Shown here one piece after another: positions 8,713 through 17,743 of a stretch of 64,000 nt of DNA. Position 1 is the stretch's first letter. Each line of letters starts with the position of its first letter. The translations under genes were made by a program, and so were the position numbers. The notes under the pieces are model-generated. The model was given only the letters and a program-made list of their open reading frames with translations, made no database searches and was not told the DNA's origin. The stretch is from Devosia beringensis (GTDB taxonomy: Bacteria > Pseudomonadota > Alphaproteobacteria > Rhizobiales > Devosiaceae), in the NCBI RefSeq assembly GCF_014926585.1, contig NZ_CP045422.1:496001-560000 (forward strand). Reading direction: 5' to 3'.

Positions 8713-9783
8713 CTATTCGGCCGCCGCGGCCGCCATCGCCGGCTTGCGTCGCCCGCCGAGCAGGCGGCTGACCCGCGCCAGCAGCGGCTGTTCCACGCGG
8801 CGATAGAGCACCCAGCCAACCGCAACCCCACCGGCAAGGGTCAGGGCGGCAATGGCCAGGTCGACCAGCAGATTGCCGGGGTCGAGCAGCTTGAAGGCAA
8901 TGCCCGACAGGATGGCCACGACATAGATATGCGACAGGTAGATCGAGTAGGAGGCGTCGCCGATCTGCTCGAACAGCGCCAGGCGCTTCAGGCGCGGCTC
9001 CAAGCGCACCGCCAGCAATACCAGCGCCGCGGCAAAGACCAGCAGGCCGACAAAGGCGCCGCCGTCTTCGACCAGGTGGCGATCCCAGACAAAACCCTCG
9101 ACAAGCGCCGCCAGCCCCAGCACGGCGATGGCGGCGGTGACTTGCCTCGACAACCGGCCCAGCGTGCCGCGCAGGGTGGCCAGGCCCAGCCAGGCCCCGG
9201 CGCAGAAGGCCAGCGGCATGAAGCTGGTATAGAACTGGGGAATGGCCGCCTGCGGCTGCAGCAGCAGGCCCAGCCCCGCCAGGCCGGTAAAGGCCAGCGT
9301 CAGCCAGAGCACCCGCGGCCCGACACGCAGGAAACCCAGCAGCGCGAAACAGACATAGAAGAACATCTCGTAATTGAGCGTCCAGCCCAGCTTGTAGAGC
9401 GGATGCAGCCCGCCGCTGGCCGGGTTGTAGAAGGGGATGAACAGCAGCGACAGCAGCAGTTGCGTGCCGTCATAGACGGTGGTCTTGAACAGCTGCGGGG
9501 CGGCAAAGGCCAAAGCCGCCGCCAGCAGTGTGGCGATCCAGTAGAGCGGCACGACGCGGATGAAGCGGCGGCGCAGGAAATCGCGCGCGGAAAAGCGCTC
9601 CTCGCCGGTCACCACCACCATGATGAAGCCCGAGATGACGAAGAATAGAATCACGCCGAGCCAGCCGAGCCGGCCATAGCCAAGATGTTCGCCGACCAGC
9701 GGATAGAGCAGCGCATGCGATGCCAGCACGAGCATCGCCGCCAGACCGCGCAGATATTGGATCGTCAGAAACCGGTGTCGCAT
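8713..9783 (-). CDS. Membrane acyltransferase, OafA/YrhL (acyltransferase 3) family
   Basis: This 356-residue integral membrane protein with about ten hydrophobic segments belongs to the acyltransferase 3 family, which O-acylates extracellular polysaccharides, lipids or other envelope molecules. The N terminus has the family signature (TIQYLRGLAAMLVLASHALLY, with the catalytic-type Arg-Gly and His), and GVILFFVISGFIMV follows. SYSIYLSHIYVVAI near the C terminus is also typical. There are no polysaccharide genes nearby, so the acceptor cannot be predicted. It is probably transcribed alone. Confidence 0.9.
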   Translation of the reverse strand: MRHRFLTIQYLRGLAAMLVLASHALLYPLVGEHLGYGRLGWLGVILFFVISGFIMVVVTGEERFSARDFLRRRFIRVVPLYWIATLLAAALAFAAPQLFKTTVYDGTQLLLSLLFIPFYNPASGGLHPLYKLGWTLNYEMFFYVCFALLGFLRVGPRVLWLTLAFTGLAGLGLLLQPQAAIPQFYTSFMPLAFCAGAWLGLATLRGTLGRLSRQVTAAIAVLGLAALVEGFVWDRHLVEDGGAFVGLLVFAAALVLLAVRLEPRLKRLALFEQIGDASYSIYLSHIYVVAILSGIAFKLLDPGNLLVDLAIAALTLAGGVAVGWVLYRRVEQPLLARVSRLLGGRRKPAMAAAAAE

Positions 9784-9837
9784 GCAAAACGCCTAGCATG
9801 AGACCGGCGAAAACCGACATTACCGATCATGACGTAG

Positions 9838-10332
9838 TTAAGAACCGGCGTAAGAGATAATGGGCAGCCGCTGACTGCGCCAGCCGCGTACCGTGCCCTG
9901 CTCGGCGCCCTGCGCCTGAGGCATCAGCCCCCAATGGGCAGCCAGCTGGCTGAGGCCGATGCGCAGCACCAGCTTGGCGCTGCGGCGCGGCCAGCGCCGC
10001 TCGGTCTCGACCAGCTGCAGGCCCTTGCCTAGGCCGCAGACGTCAAACAGCACGTTCCAGCAATCGTCCGGCAAAGCCAGCGCCAGCTGGTTCAGCATCT
10101 GGCGGGCATGGCTGGCGCTGTCGGCAATGTCGGCAGCGCTGCTGCCGGCCTGCCGGTGCTCGCCGGTGCGGCCGGGGTCGTAGGACATGGTCAGGCGCGG
10201 CGCCAGCTGGGCCTTCCGGATCAGCCGCTCCAGCCGGCTGGCCGCCAATACATGATGGGGCTGCAGAAAGGACGTGCCGTCGCTATCGCGCGTGCCGGCC
10301 AGCGGGGTCATCGGGCTCTCGTCAGTGGGCAT
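9838..10332 (-). CDS. DUF6456 domain-containing protein
   Basis: This ~164-residue protein has a helical core (ARQMLNQLALALPDDCWNVLFDVCGLGKGLQLVETER and RIGLSQLAAHWG), matching DUF6456, an alphaproteobacterial domain of unknown function that often sits downstream of small helix-turn-helix genes. The ATG at 10332 overlaps the 3' end of the DnaA-like gene by 11 bases; ATG at 10311 is an alternative. The pairing and coupling suggest that the two proteins act together, perhaps in transcription or replication control, but no experiment is known to me. Confidence 0.75.
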   Translation of the reverse strand: MPTDESPMTPLAGTRDSDGTSFLQPHHVLAASRLERLIRKAQLAPRLTMSYDPGRTGEHRQAGSSAADIADSASHARQMLNQLALALPDDCWNVLFDVCGLGKGLQLVETERRWPRRSAKLVLRIGLSQLAAHWGLMPQAQGAEQGTVRGWRSQRLPIISYAGS

Positions 10333-10684
10333 GGAGGATCTCCCCGTCGCGCCGGGCTTCCAGCTGATGTTCGAGCGCGGTGACCTCGGCGTCAAACTGC
10401 TGATCGTCGCGCAGGTCCTCGATGACGGCGCAGGCATGGGCCACCGTGGTGCGGTCGCGGCCAAAGGCATCGCCGATCTCGGTCAGGCTGCGCCCGAGCA
10501 CGACATGGGAGAGATACATGGCCAGCTGGCGGGCGCGAGCCGTCTCGTGGCGGCAGCGCGACGGGTGGGTCAGCAGGCGAATCGGCACCTGCCTGGCGCG
10601 GGCAATCAGCGCGATGACGTCGTCACAGGCGCAGGGGCTGACCGGTGGGCGGACAATGGCTGTCGTGGCAATGGAAGGAAACAT
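10322..10684 (-). CDS. DnaA domain IV-like helix-turn-helix protein
   Basis: This 120-residue protein has at residues ~49-95 the DNA-binding helix-turn-helix of the replication initiator DnaA (ARQLAMYLSHVVLGRSLTEI, then GDAFGRDRTTVAHACAVIED), but lacks the AAA+ ATPase. It is therefore a stand-alone DnaA-box-type DNA-binding protein rather than an initiator. It is the first gene of a pair with the DUF6456 gene. A 14-bp perfect palindrome at 10705-10718 lies just upstream of the start codon and is a plausible operator. Domain call firm; biological role unknown. Confidence 0.85.
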   Translation of the reverse strand: MFPSIATTAIVRPPVSPCACDDVIALIARARQVPIRLLTHPSRCRHETARARQLAMYLSHVVLGRSLTEIGDAFGRDRTTVAHACAVIEDLRDDQQFDAEVTALEHQLEARRDGEILHAH

Positions 10685-10704
10685 GAGCGAGCCTCAGCGA
10701 ATAA

Positions 10705-10718
10705 AGGAATTAATTCCT
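10705..10718. promoter_or_regulatory. 14-bp perfect palindrome upstream of DnaA-like gene
   Basis: AGGAATTAATTCCT is a perfect palindrome 20 bp upstream of the DnaA-like gene start, in an AT-rich island unlike its surroundings. It may be an autoregulatory operator; no known regulator consensus was recognised. Confidence 0.45.
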
Positions 10719-10778
10719 ATATTCTGAAGCTTGGCAAGCGGGCGGTGATAAGTGGCACAAGCTGTTCAGGCCAATGCA

Positions 10779-10816
10779 TAAAATCACAAGGCCGCCCTTT
10801 GGGGGGCGGCCTTGTG
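10779..10816 (-). terminator. Rho-independent terminator downstream of mucR
   Basis: CACAAGGCCGCCC (10785-10797) pairs perfectly over 13 bp with GGGCGGCCTTGTG (10804-10816), loop of 6. On the minus strand the stem is followed by ATTTTA. It lies about 85 bp past the mucR stop. Confidence 0.8.
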
Positions 10817-10901
10817 AACAGCGTTATCGCCGGGGCCCGACCGCAACTTGGGATGCGGACAACTGGGCGCGACGTCTCGGTGCGGTAGCCTGAAGATGGG
10901 C

Positions 10902-11324
10902 TCAGGCGGCCTTGCGGCCCAGGCCATTGTCCTTGGCCAGCTTGGAGCGGGTGGCCGAATAGCTCGGCGCCACCATCGGATAGTCGGCTGGCAGGCCCCA
11001 CTTCTCGCGATATTCTTCGGGCGAGAGGTTGTAGTGCGTGCGCAGGTGGCGCTTGAGCGACTTGAACTTCTTGCCGTCTTCCAGACAGATGATGTAGTCG
11101 GGCGCAACAGACTTGCGGACCGGCACAGCTGGCTTGAGTTCTTCGACCTGTAGCGGGACTTCATTGTTCGACAGCGTGCGCAACGCACCATGAACATCAG
11201 CGATCAGCTTGGGCAGATCGCTTGGGCTCAAGGCGTTGTGGCTGACATAGGCAGAGACGATTTCGGTGCTGAGCTCGATCAGGTCTTGCTCATATCCGAC
11301 CGTCGCGCCGGTGGTGTCACTCAT
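10902..11324 (-). CDS. mucR: MucR/Ros family transcriptional regulator
   Basis: MucR proteins are zinc-finger-like, H-NS-type global regulators of exopolysaccharide, motility and cell-cycle genes in rhizobia and relatives. The 140-residue protein has an N-terminal oligomerisation region (~8-55) and a finger at ~78-100 in DYIICLEDGKKFKSLKRHL, followed by NLSPEEYREKWGLPADYPMV. Cys80, His93 and His97 are present, but the second zinc ligand is Asp (CLED), a variant known in many MucR homologues. The gene is transcribed alone, with a good terminator. MucR family members commonly repress their own promoter. Confidence 0.93.
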   Translation of the reverse strand: MSDTTGATVGYEQDLIELSTEIVSAYVSHNALSPSDLPKLIADVHGALRTLSNNEVPLQVEELKPAVPVRKSVAPDYIICLEDGKKFKSLKRHLRTHYNLSPEEYREKWGLPADYPMVAPSYSATRSKLAKDNGLGRKAA

Positions 11325-11448
11325 ATTTCAACCTTCCAATTTTTTCTGGGCAATGACCTTCCGATCACGCCGATACAAGACTACTAAGACTGTTTATTAA
11401 TCACTGCAACCCGATTAACCGACGCTGTCCTGCTACTAACTGCTAAGC

Positions 11449-11802
11449 CTATGCAGGAGGATTTGGGCTCCTTTGCGACGTCAACTCATCTGATATCATA
11501 TTCACTGCATTATGGTCTTTGCTGCTGTGGTGGACGCGCGCCAGCAGGTGGGCAGAAACGGGTGTAGTGAGCAGCAGGAAGCCGGTGCCCAGGATGGCGC
11601 GCAGCGCCACGGCACCGTCAAAACTGATCAGCGCCACGGCCAGCAGAATCAGTCCGCCGCCGACGGCGCCGGCCTTGGATGCGGCATGCATGCGCGTATA
11701 GAGATCGGGCAGGCGCAGCACGCCGATGGCCGCCAGCAGGGCAAAGCTGGCGCCCAGCAGCAACACGGCGCAGCCCAGATAGGTGAAGAAGGCGGCGATC
11801 AT
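11449..11802 (-). CDS. mnhG: Na+/H+ antiporter subunit G
   Basis: This is the 117-residue last subunit (MrpG/MnhG/PhaG) of the multisubunit cation/proton antiporter. Three transmembrane helices are visible (AAFFTYLGCAVLLLGASFALL, AGAVGGGLILLAVALIS, ILGTGFLLLTTPVSAHLLA), with the family motif GVLRLPDLYTRMHAASKAG between the first two. It starts four bases inside the subunit F gene, continuing the tight A-G operon. The role of G is structural and needed for complex activity in studied Mrp systems. Confidence 0.92.
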   Translation of the reverse strand: MIAAFFTYLGCAVLLLGASFALLAAIGVLRLPDLYTRMHAASKAGAVGGGLILLAVALISFDGAVALRAILGTGFLLLTTPVSAHLLARVHHSSKDHNAVNMISDELTSQRSPNPPA

Positions 11803-12095
11803 GATGGCTGCTCCTGCTTGCTCAGGCGCGACAGCATGTAGCGGGCAAAGGCCACGGTGGCGAGAAAGCCCAGCAAAGCCAGGCTGAGCGCGATATCGAG
11901 ATAGAGCGTCAGCCCGGTGCGGATGGCGATGGCGCCGACAAAGCCCATGGCCAGCGTGGTCAGCATGTCGAGCGCCAGCACGCGGTCGGCCAGGGTCGGG
12001 CCGATCACCACGCGTATCACCGCGATCAGCAGGGCGATGGTGAGCAGCACCAGCGCAATCATGGTGCTGAGGTCAACCAGGGCGGCGGGGGTCAT
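11799..12095 (-). CDS. mnhF: Na+/H+ antiporter subunit F
   Basis: MrpF/MnhF/PhaF is a 98-residue three-helix membrane subunit of the Mrp antiporter. The motif VIRVVIGPTLADRVLALDMLT is the family hallmark and precedes a helix GFVGAIAIRTGLTLYLDIAL. Start and stop codons overlap those of subunits E and G by four bases, indicating translational coupling. In Bacillus, MrpF has also been linked to cholate efflux; here only an antiporter role is supported by context. Confidence 0.92.
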   Translation of the reverse strand: MTPAALVDLSTMIALVLLTIALLIAVIRVVIGPTLADRVLALDMLTTLAMGFVGAIAIRTGLTLYLDIALSLALLGFLATVAFARYMLSRLSKQEQPS

Positions 12096-12571
12096 CGGAA
12101 TATCTCCGCAATCCGGCGTTCAAAGCCATTGGCGATCTCGGCGATCAGCGCCTCGCGATCCCCCAGCTGCAACACATGCACATAGATTACGCTGCGGTCC
12201 TCGGCGACATCGATGCTGAGTGTGCCCGGGGTCAGGGTGATCATATTGGCCAGCAGCGTGATTTCGGCATCGGATTTGACGCTGAGCGGAAAGGCGATGA
12301 TGGCCGGGCGCAGCGCCGATTTGAGGTCGGGCGTCAGCACGATGATGGCAACCCGCACCGCGCTGGCCATCAGCTCCCAGACAAAGACCAAAGCCAGCGC
12401 CACGATGCGCCGGAGACGACGCAGCAGGCGCGGCGAGGCAAAGGAATTGCGCAGCAGCAGCGCCGTCAGCGCGCCGATGACGGCGCCCAGCAGCAGGTTG
12501 AGGGCAGAAAAATTGCCGGTAATGGCGGCCCAGACCAAAGCCAGGCCGGCGACCATCAAAGCCAGGTTCAT
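12092..12571 (-). CDS. mnhE: Na+/H+ antiporter subunit E
   Basis: This 159-residue MrpE/MnhE/PhaE subunit has two N-terminal transmembrane helices and a cytoplasmic domain. Family features include NLLLGAVIGALTALLLRN near residue 30, the middle stretch VRVAIIVLTPDLKSALRP and the conserved NMITLTPGTLSIDV. It overlaps subunit D by four bases upstream and F by four downstream. It belongs to the scaffold that assembles the antiporter; no catalytic residues are expected. Confidence 0.92.
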   Translation of the reverse strand: MNLALMVAGLALVWAAITGNFSALNLLLGAVIGALTALLLRNSFASPRLLRRLRRIVALALVFVWELMASAVRVAIIVLTPDLKSALRPAIIAFPLSVKSDAEITLLANMITLTPGTLSIDVAEDRSVIYVHVLQLGDREALIAEIANGFERRIAEIFR

Positions 12572-14124
12572 GGGGTCACCTCCGCCAGGCCGAACGCCGC
12601 GCTGTAACGGGCCGGATCCACCATGTCGCCGGCGCCGATGCGCACGGCCTCAAACAGCGGATTGGGCCAGAGCCCGGCCGCCACGATCATCAGCGTCAGC
12701 GCGCCGGTGGCCAGGTAGTGCAGTCGGTTGGGCCCTGTGACGACCATCGTTGTTTCGGGCGTGAAGTCATTGCGCCAGAAGATATGCGCCCAAAGCCGCG
12801 AGCCGGCGATCATGGTCAGCACGGCATTGGCCAGCAGCGCCGCGACCAGCACGCCGCCGCTCCAGTTCCCCTCGGCCAGCCCCGCCTCGATCAGCAGCAG
12901 CTTGGGCCAGAAGCCGAGCAGCGGCGGCACGCCGGCCGCGCCCAGCATCAGCACCAGAAACAGCAGCGAAAGCGGCGCGCTGCTGGCATAGAGCCCGCCC
13001 ATGCGGCGGCTGTCGACCTCGCCGGTCTGCTTCTCGATCAGGCCGGCCACCAGGTAGAGCGCAGTCATGGTGAGCATGGCGTGGAAGATGTAGAGCCCTG
13101 CCCCGCCGACGCCGTCCAGCGAAGGCATGGCGATGCCGGCCAGCACGGCGCCGATGCCGCCGATCACCACAAAGCCGATGGCGCGACGCAGATTGGTTTC
13201 GGCGATGGCGCCCAGCGGCGCGATCACCAGCGTGGCCACGGCCAGTACGACCAAAACCGGTTCGAGCACGTCGCGCGTGGCCGGCAGGACCACGACCAGG
13301 GTGCGCAGCAGGGCGTAGATGCCGACCTTGGTCAGCAGGCCCGCCATCAGTGCCGAAATCGCGGCCGGCGGCGCGTGATAGGCGGCCGGCAGCCAGGCAT
13401 TGACCGGGAAGGCGGCCGCCTTCATGCCGAAGGCCAGCAGCATCAACGCGGCGACGCCGACCATGGCGGCCGGATTGGCCAGCGGCGCCACAAGCATGAT
13501 GTCGGCCATGTTGAGCGTGCCGAGCAGGCCATAGAGCAGGCCGAGCGACAACAGGAAAATGCTGGTGGCGAGGAAATTGAGGAAGCCGTATTTGACCGCC
13601 GCATCGAGCTGGATGGGCCGGCCACCGATGACCAGCAGGCCGAACGAAGCGATCAGCATCACCTCGAACCAGACATAGAGGTTGAACATGTCGCCGGTCA
13701 GGAACGAGCCGGTGACGCCGCAGAGCAGCATCAGCACGAGGGAATGAAAGCCATCGCCGGCAGAAGCGGCGGGGCGGTCGGCCTCGGCATAGAGCAGCAC
13801 GATGAAGGTGACCACGGACGCCGCCAGGGCGAAGCTGGCGCCAAAGGCGTCGGCGGTGAAGCTGATGCCGAACGGGGGCAGCCACTTGCCCATGGTCATG
13901 CTGACCGGGCCGGTTTCCATGATGGTCAGCAGCAGGCTGATCTCGCAGGCAATGATGCCGGCAACCACGGCCAGGGCCGTGACAAAGCCCAGGCCCGCGG
14001 CCTTGCGCAGGATCAGCGCGAGCGCCGCGCCCATCAGCGCCAGCACGATGGGCAGCACGATGACCCAGTCACCCGGGCGGGTGACGGTCTCGATCATGGC
14101 TTGTGGCAGGATGGCAGGCTCCAT
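12568..14124 (-). CDS. mnhD: Na+/H+ antiporter subunit D
   Basis: This 518-residue polytopic protein is related to complex I subunits NuoM/NuoN and is one of the two putative proton/cation-translocating subunits. About fourteen helices are visible. Conserved elements include MFNLYVWFEVMLIASFGLLV, with the membrane Glu of the proton channel, and AAAFPVNAWLPAAYHAPPAA with the broken-helix Lys/His region. It follows subunit C by one base and overlaps E by four. Length and motifs match MrpD rather than MrpA. Confidence 0.94.
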   Translation of the reverse strand: MEPAILPQAMIETVTRPGDWVIVLPIVLALMGAALALILRKAAGLGFVTALAVVAGIIACEISLLLTIMETGPVSMTMGKWLPPFGISFTADAFGASFALAASVVTFIVLLYAEADRPAASAGDGFHSLVLMLLCGVTGSFLTGDMFNLYVWFEVMLIASFGLLVIGGRPIQLDAAVKYGFLNFLATSIFLLSLGLLYGLLGTLNMADIMLVAPLANPAAMVGVAALMLLAFGMKAAAFPVNAWLPAAYHAPPAAISALMAGLLTKVGIYALLRTLVVVLPATRDVLEPVLVVLAVATLVIAPLGAIAETNLRRAIGFVVIGGIGAVLAGIAMPSLDGVGGAGLYIFHAMLTMTALYLVAGLIEKQTGEVDSRRMGGLYASSAPLSLLFLVLMLGAAGVPPLLGFWPKLLLIEAGLAEGNWSGGVLVAALLANAVLTMIAGSRLWAHIFWRNDFTPETTMVVTGPNRLHYLATGALTLMIVAAGLWPNPLFEAVRIGAGDMVDPARYSAAFGLAEVTP

Positions 14125-14125
14125 C

Positions 14126-14503
14126 TCAGTAGCTCAAGGGTGGTTGGGGCGCATGCTCGGGCTCGGCCACGCGCATGGTGTCGGTATTGTCGGCGTCCAG
14201 CGTCTGGTAGGCGCGATAGGCCAGCACCAGCAGGAAGCAGAACATGGCAAAGCCGATGACGATGGCGGTCAGGATCAGCGCCTGCGGCAGCGGATTGGCA
14301 ATCGGCCCGGCCGGCTGCTCAAGCCCCTTGGGGACGATCGGGGCCACGTCGCGCATCAGGCGCCCGGCGGTGAAGATCAGCAGGTTGACGCCATTGCCCA
14401 GCACCACCATGCCGAGCAGCATGCGGATCAGCGAGCGCGACAGGAGCATATAGATGCCCATCGCGACAAAGCAGCCCACCAAGGCGGCGATTACATAATC
14501 CAT
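14126..14503 (-). CDS. mnhC: Na+/H+ antiporter subunit C
   Basis: This 125-residue protein is homologous to NuoK of complex I. Three helices are visible, with the motif LLGMVVLGNGVNLLIFTAG in the second and PLPQALILTAIVIGFAMFCF in the third, both typical of MrpC/PhaC. The ATG at 14503 overlaps the end of subunit B; an in-frame extension to 14572 reads through subunit B sequence and was discarded. The hydrophilic C-terminal tail (about 25 residues) is slightly long for the family. Confidence 0.93.
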   Translation of the reverse strand: MDYVIAALVGCFVAMGIYMLLSRSLIRMLLGMVVLGNGVNLLIFTAGRLMRDVAPIVPKGLEQPAGPIANPLPQALILTAIVIGFAMFCFLLVLAYRAYQTLDADNTDTMRVAEPEHAPQPPLSY

Positions 14504-14928
14504 CACAACTCTTCCGTGTCGTCGCCCTCGAGTGCCAGGGCAATCGAGGCGATGGTGCCGAACACAACGCAATAGACGCCGAGGTCGAAGATCAGGGGGG
14601 TGGAAAGCGGCACGGTCGACCCGCCAATATCGAGATAGAGCCAGATGCTGGTCAGGAACGGGTTGCCGTTGAAGATCGACAGCAGGCCTGACAGCGCTGC
14701 CATCAGCACGCCGAAGCCGGCAATGGCGAGCGGATCGATATGCAAGGCGCGGCGCGCCTTGGCGGCGCTGGTGGCCATGCCCAGAATGGCGATGGCCGAC
14801 GCGGCGATCAGACCACCGATGAAGCCGCCGCCGGGCTCGTTATGGCCGCGCAGGCAGATGTAGAGCGAAAACACCAGCACGGTGGCGACGATCATCGGCG
14901 CGATGGTGCGGAAGATGACCGTGTTCAT
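14503..14928 (-). CDS. mnhB: Na+/H+ antiporter subunit B (MnhB)
   Basis: This is the 141-residue MnhB/MrpB-domain membrane protein with four helices. Family features are [20 protein letters not shown] at the N terminus, then [19 protein letters not shown], and [20 protein letters not shown] at the end. It overlaps the end of subunit A by four bases. In some rhizobia the B domain is fused to A (PhaAB); here it is separate. It contributes to the membrane scaffold next to MrpA. Confidence 0.93.
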   Translation of the reverse strand: MNTVIFRTIAPMIVATVLVFSLYICLRGHNEPGGGFIGGLIAASAIAILGMATSAAKARRALHIDPLAIAGFGVLMAALSGLLSIFNGNPFLTSIWLYLDIGGSTVPLSTPLIFDLGVYCVVFGTIASIALALEGDDTEEL

Positions 14929-17510
14929 GGCGTGGTCCTCTTGCGACGGGTAGCCGTCGGCTTGGGCGCCTTGGCCGGCCCGGCTTTGGCGGCTTTGGCC
15001 GTGGCTGCAGGCTTGGGCCTGGCGGCTTTGGCTGCCTTGACCGGCCCCGCTTTGGCGGCGGGGACCTCACGTTTGGACGGCACCGGTTCGGCGCTGGCCA
15101 GGCTGACCCAGCCGCGGACCGGCGCGGGCGGCGGCGTGGACGGCGACAGCAGCCTGCCCTTGCGGCTGCTGCGCACCAGCACCAGGATGGCAGTGCCGGC
15201 GGCCATCAGCACCGAGATTTCGCCCAGCGTGTCAAAGCCGCGATAGTCGACCAGGATGACGTTGACGATATTGGCGCCATGGGCGATCGGCACGCTGGTG
15301 GCGATGAAGAAGTCGGAGAGGCGCGTGTCGAGCGTACCCGACAGCACCACCATCAGCAGCAGGCTGACGCCGGCGCCGCAGACCAAAGCTAGCGTACCGT
15401 CGCGGGCCCAGTCCTCGAAGGGGCGGTGATCGCGCTCGTCCAGATTGAGCCTTGTCATCACCAGCGCCAGGATAACCACGGAGAGGATTTCCACCATGAG
15501 CTGGGTGAAGGCAAGGTCGGGGGCGCCGAAGATCAGGAAGATCAGCGCCACGGCCGTGCCCTGGATGCCGACGGCGAGGATGGAATAGAGCCGGTTGGGC
15601 GCGGCCACCACGGCGCCGAGGCCGGCCAGCGCCAACAGGATCACGCCCCATTCGTGCAGCTGCATGTCCGGCCAGGCCAGCTTGGCGCCCCAGTTGCCCA
15701 GTTCGGCCGTCGGCCACAGGGCACCGATGGCGCCCAGGCCGAACAGCGGCACGACCAGAGCCAGCGCCAGCATGGAAAACACGGTGACCAGATAGACTTC
15801 AAGGCGCCCGTGATGCAGCAGCCGCGTCACGGCGCCGGCAAAGCGGATCAGCCCGAACATGACGGCGTCGAACTTGGTATCGGCGGTCCAGCCCAAAGCC
15901 GTGTCGAAGCGGCGCAGCAGGGTGCGCAGCTGGGACGCCCGGCGATAGACCAAAGCGGCCAGCAGCCAGGTAAAGACCGACAGCCAGATGACCGGATTGG
16001 CAAAGTTGAGCAGCCAGGTCAGGTGGCTCTCAAAGGGTTCGCCGAGAATGGCGGTAGCCGCTGGCTCGAGCACGATCATGCCGAAGCCGTCCAGCCAGAG
16101 GGCCGCGACGACGCCGGCAATGCCGAGGATAACCGGCCCGGCCAGCAGGCCGAGCGGAGCTTCATGCGCGCTTTTGGGCGTGGCGGTGGCGGGGCCGAGA
16201 AAGGGCTTGAGCACCACCAGCGCGCCGACCGCGGCCAGCAGCGCATTGCCGGCGATCAGCACAGCCAGCACGGCCAGAGCCTGCCAATCTGGCGAGAGCA
16301 GGTAGAGATACATTTCCTCCTTGGCAAAGAAGGCAATGGTGGGTGGCAGGCCGAACATGCCCAGCCCGGCAAAAGCAGCGGCGGCAAAGGTGACGGGCAT
16401 CTTGCCTGCCAGCCCGCCCAAAGCGTTGATGTCGCGGGTGCCGGCTTCATGGTCGATGGCGCCGACCACCATGAAGAGGCCCGCCTTGTAGAGCGCATGG
16501 GCGACGAAATAGATCACCATGCCGGCAATGGCAGTCTCGGTGCCCAGGCCAATCAGCAATACCAGCAGGCCCAGCGAGGCAATGGTCGATTGCGCCAGCA
16601 TCTGCTTGAGGTCGGTCTGCTTGAGCGCGCCCAGCGCGCCCCAGATCAGTGTGACGCTGCCGAAACCGACCAGGATCGTGGTCCAGGCGACCGTATCGCC
16701 CAGCCAGGGCGTGGTGCGCGCCAAGAGGTAGACACCAGCCTGCACCATGGTGGCCGAATGGAGGAAAGCCGAGACCGGGGTCGGCGCCTCCATGGCATTG
16801 GGCAGCCAGAAATGCAGCGGAAACTGCGCCGATTTGGTGAAGGCGGCGACAAGGAAAAAGGCCAGCACCAGGCCATAGAGTCCATGGCTCTGCAACCCGC
16901 CCTCGAGTGCGCTGAGGCCGCTCAGTTCCCACTCGCCGGTCAGCTGCTGCACCAGGATGACGCCGGCCAGCAGCGCCATGCCGCCGATATTGGTGATGAC
17001 CAGAGCCTGGATGGCGCCGCGCCTTGCGGCGGCCCGCACGGCGTCAAAGCCGATCAGCAGGAAGGAGGTGACCGCCGTCAGCTCCCAGAACATGAAGAGG
17101 GCCAGCATATTGTCGGCCAGCACCAGGCCCAGCATGGCGCCCATGAAGGCGAGCAGGAAGGCGAGGAACCGCCCGAGATGGGGGTGACCGGCCAGATAGG
17201 CGCCCGAATAGACGACAATCAGCGCGCCGATGCCCGAAATGGTCAGCGCGAAGGTCAGGCTCAGCCCATCGACATAAAAGGACAGATCCAGACCATAGGC
17301 GGGCACCCAGCCGATTCGCGCCGAGATAGCGCCCGTCGCCAGCACTGGCTCAATCAAGCCGAGCAGAAAGACAAATATGGCGGCCGGCACCAGCGCTAAA
17401 ATCCAGCCCGTCCAAGGCTTGGTGAAGCGATGCAGCAATGGCGCCAGCGCAGCGGCAACAAATGGCGCGATGGCCACCAGCGCGATGCTCGCGTCAATGT
17501 TTGGCACCAA
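14925..17510 (-). CDS. mnhA: Na+/H+ antiporter subunit A
   Basis: This 861-residue largest subunit is related to NuoL. The N-terminal ~500 residues form the proton-pumping fold ([60 protein letters not shown]), followed by further helices with MnhA C-terminal motifs ([39 protein letters not shown]). The last ~65 residues are an Ala/Lys/Pro-rich tail, histone-H1-like and unusual for MrpA. It is the first gene of a complete A-B-C-D-E-F-G operon that exports Na+ or K+ in exchange for protons, supporting pH and salt tolerance. The ATG at 17510 heads the operon; the promoter presumably lies in 17511-17743. Confidence 0.93.
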   Translation of the reverse strand: MVPNIDASIALVAIAPFVAAALAPLLHRFTKPWTGWILALVPAAIFVFLLGLIEPVLATGAISARIGWVPAYGLDLSFYVDGLSLTFALTISGIGALIVVYSGAYLAGHPHLGRFLAFLLAFMGAMLGLVLADNMLALFMFWELTAVTSFLLIGFDAVRAAARRGAIQALVITNIGGMALLAGVILVQQLTGEWELSGLSALEGGLQSHGLYGLVLAFFLVAAFTKSAQFPLHFWLPNAMEAPTPVSAFLHSATMVQAGVYLLARTTPWLGDTVAWTTILVGFGSVTLIWGALGALKQTDLKQMLAQSTIASLGLLVLLIGLGTETAIAGMVIYFVAHALYKAGLFMVVGAIDHEAGTRDINALGGLAGKMPVTFAAAAFAGLGMFGLPPTIAFFAKEEMYLYLLSPDWQALAVLAVLIAGNALLAAVGALVVLKPFLGPATATPKSAHEAPLGLLAGPVILGIAGVVAALWLDGFGMIVLEPAATAILGEPFESHLTWLLNFANPVIWLSVFTWLLAALVYRRASQLRTLLRRFDTALGWTADTKFDAVMFGLIRFAGAVTRLLHHGRLEVYLVTVFSMLALALVVPLFGLGAIGALWPTAELGNWGAKLAWPDMQLHEWGVILLALAGLGAVVAAPNRLYSILAVGIQGTAVALIFLIFGAPDLAFTQLMVEILSVVILALVMTRLNLDERDHRPFEDWARDGTLALVCGAGVSLLLMVVLSGTLDTRLSDFFIATSVPIAHGANIVNVILVDYRGFDTLGEISVLMAAGTAILVLVRSSRKGRLLSPSTPPPAPVRGWVSLASAEPVPSKREVPAAKAGPVKAAKAARPKPAATAKAAKAGPAKAPKPTATRRKRTTP

Positions 17511-17743
17511 GGGTGAAACTCCATATTTTATCAGGCCTTGTGGCCGCTTTGTTGGGCAGCAACCTTAACGATTGAGCGCGCTGGGACAAGACTAAACGGC
17601 CCGGGTGCGACAATGGGACGGCTTCAGCTGGGGAAATCGTCGGACTGGCAATCGGCCCGGGCGCACCCTATGTCTGGGGCCGACGCTTCCCCTCGGCTTG
17701 ATCCTTCCCGGTTCCGCCGCCCTGCCACCAGCCCGGATCTGCA

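Noticed and set aside
12718..14259. A 513-codon plus-strand frame opposite subunit D
   Set aside because: Composition is low-complexity Gln/His/Arg/Gly, there is no ribosome-binding site, and it covers the MnhD gene in reverse. Shadow frame.
15426..17399. A 657-codon open frame on the plus strand opposite subunit A of the antiporter
   Set aside because: The translation is rich in Gly, Gln, His, Arg and Asp with no fold-like pattern, and mirrors the well-supported MnhA gene. It is a GC-rich shadow frame.
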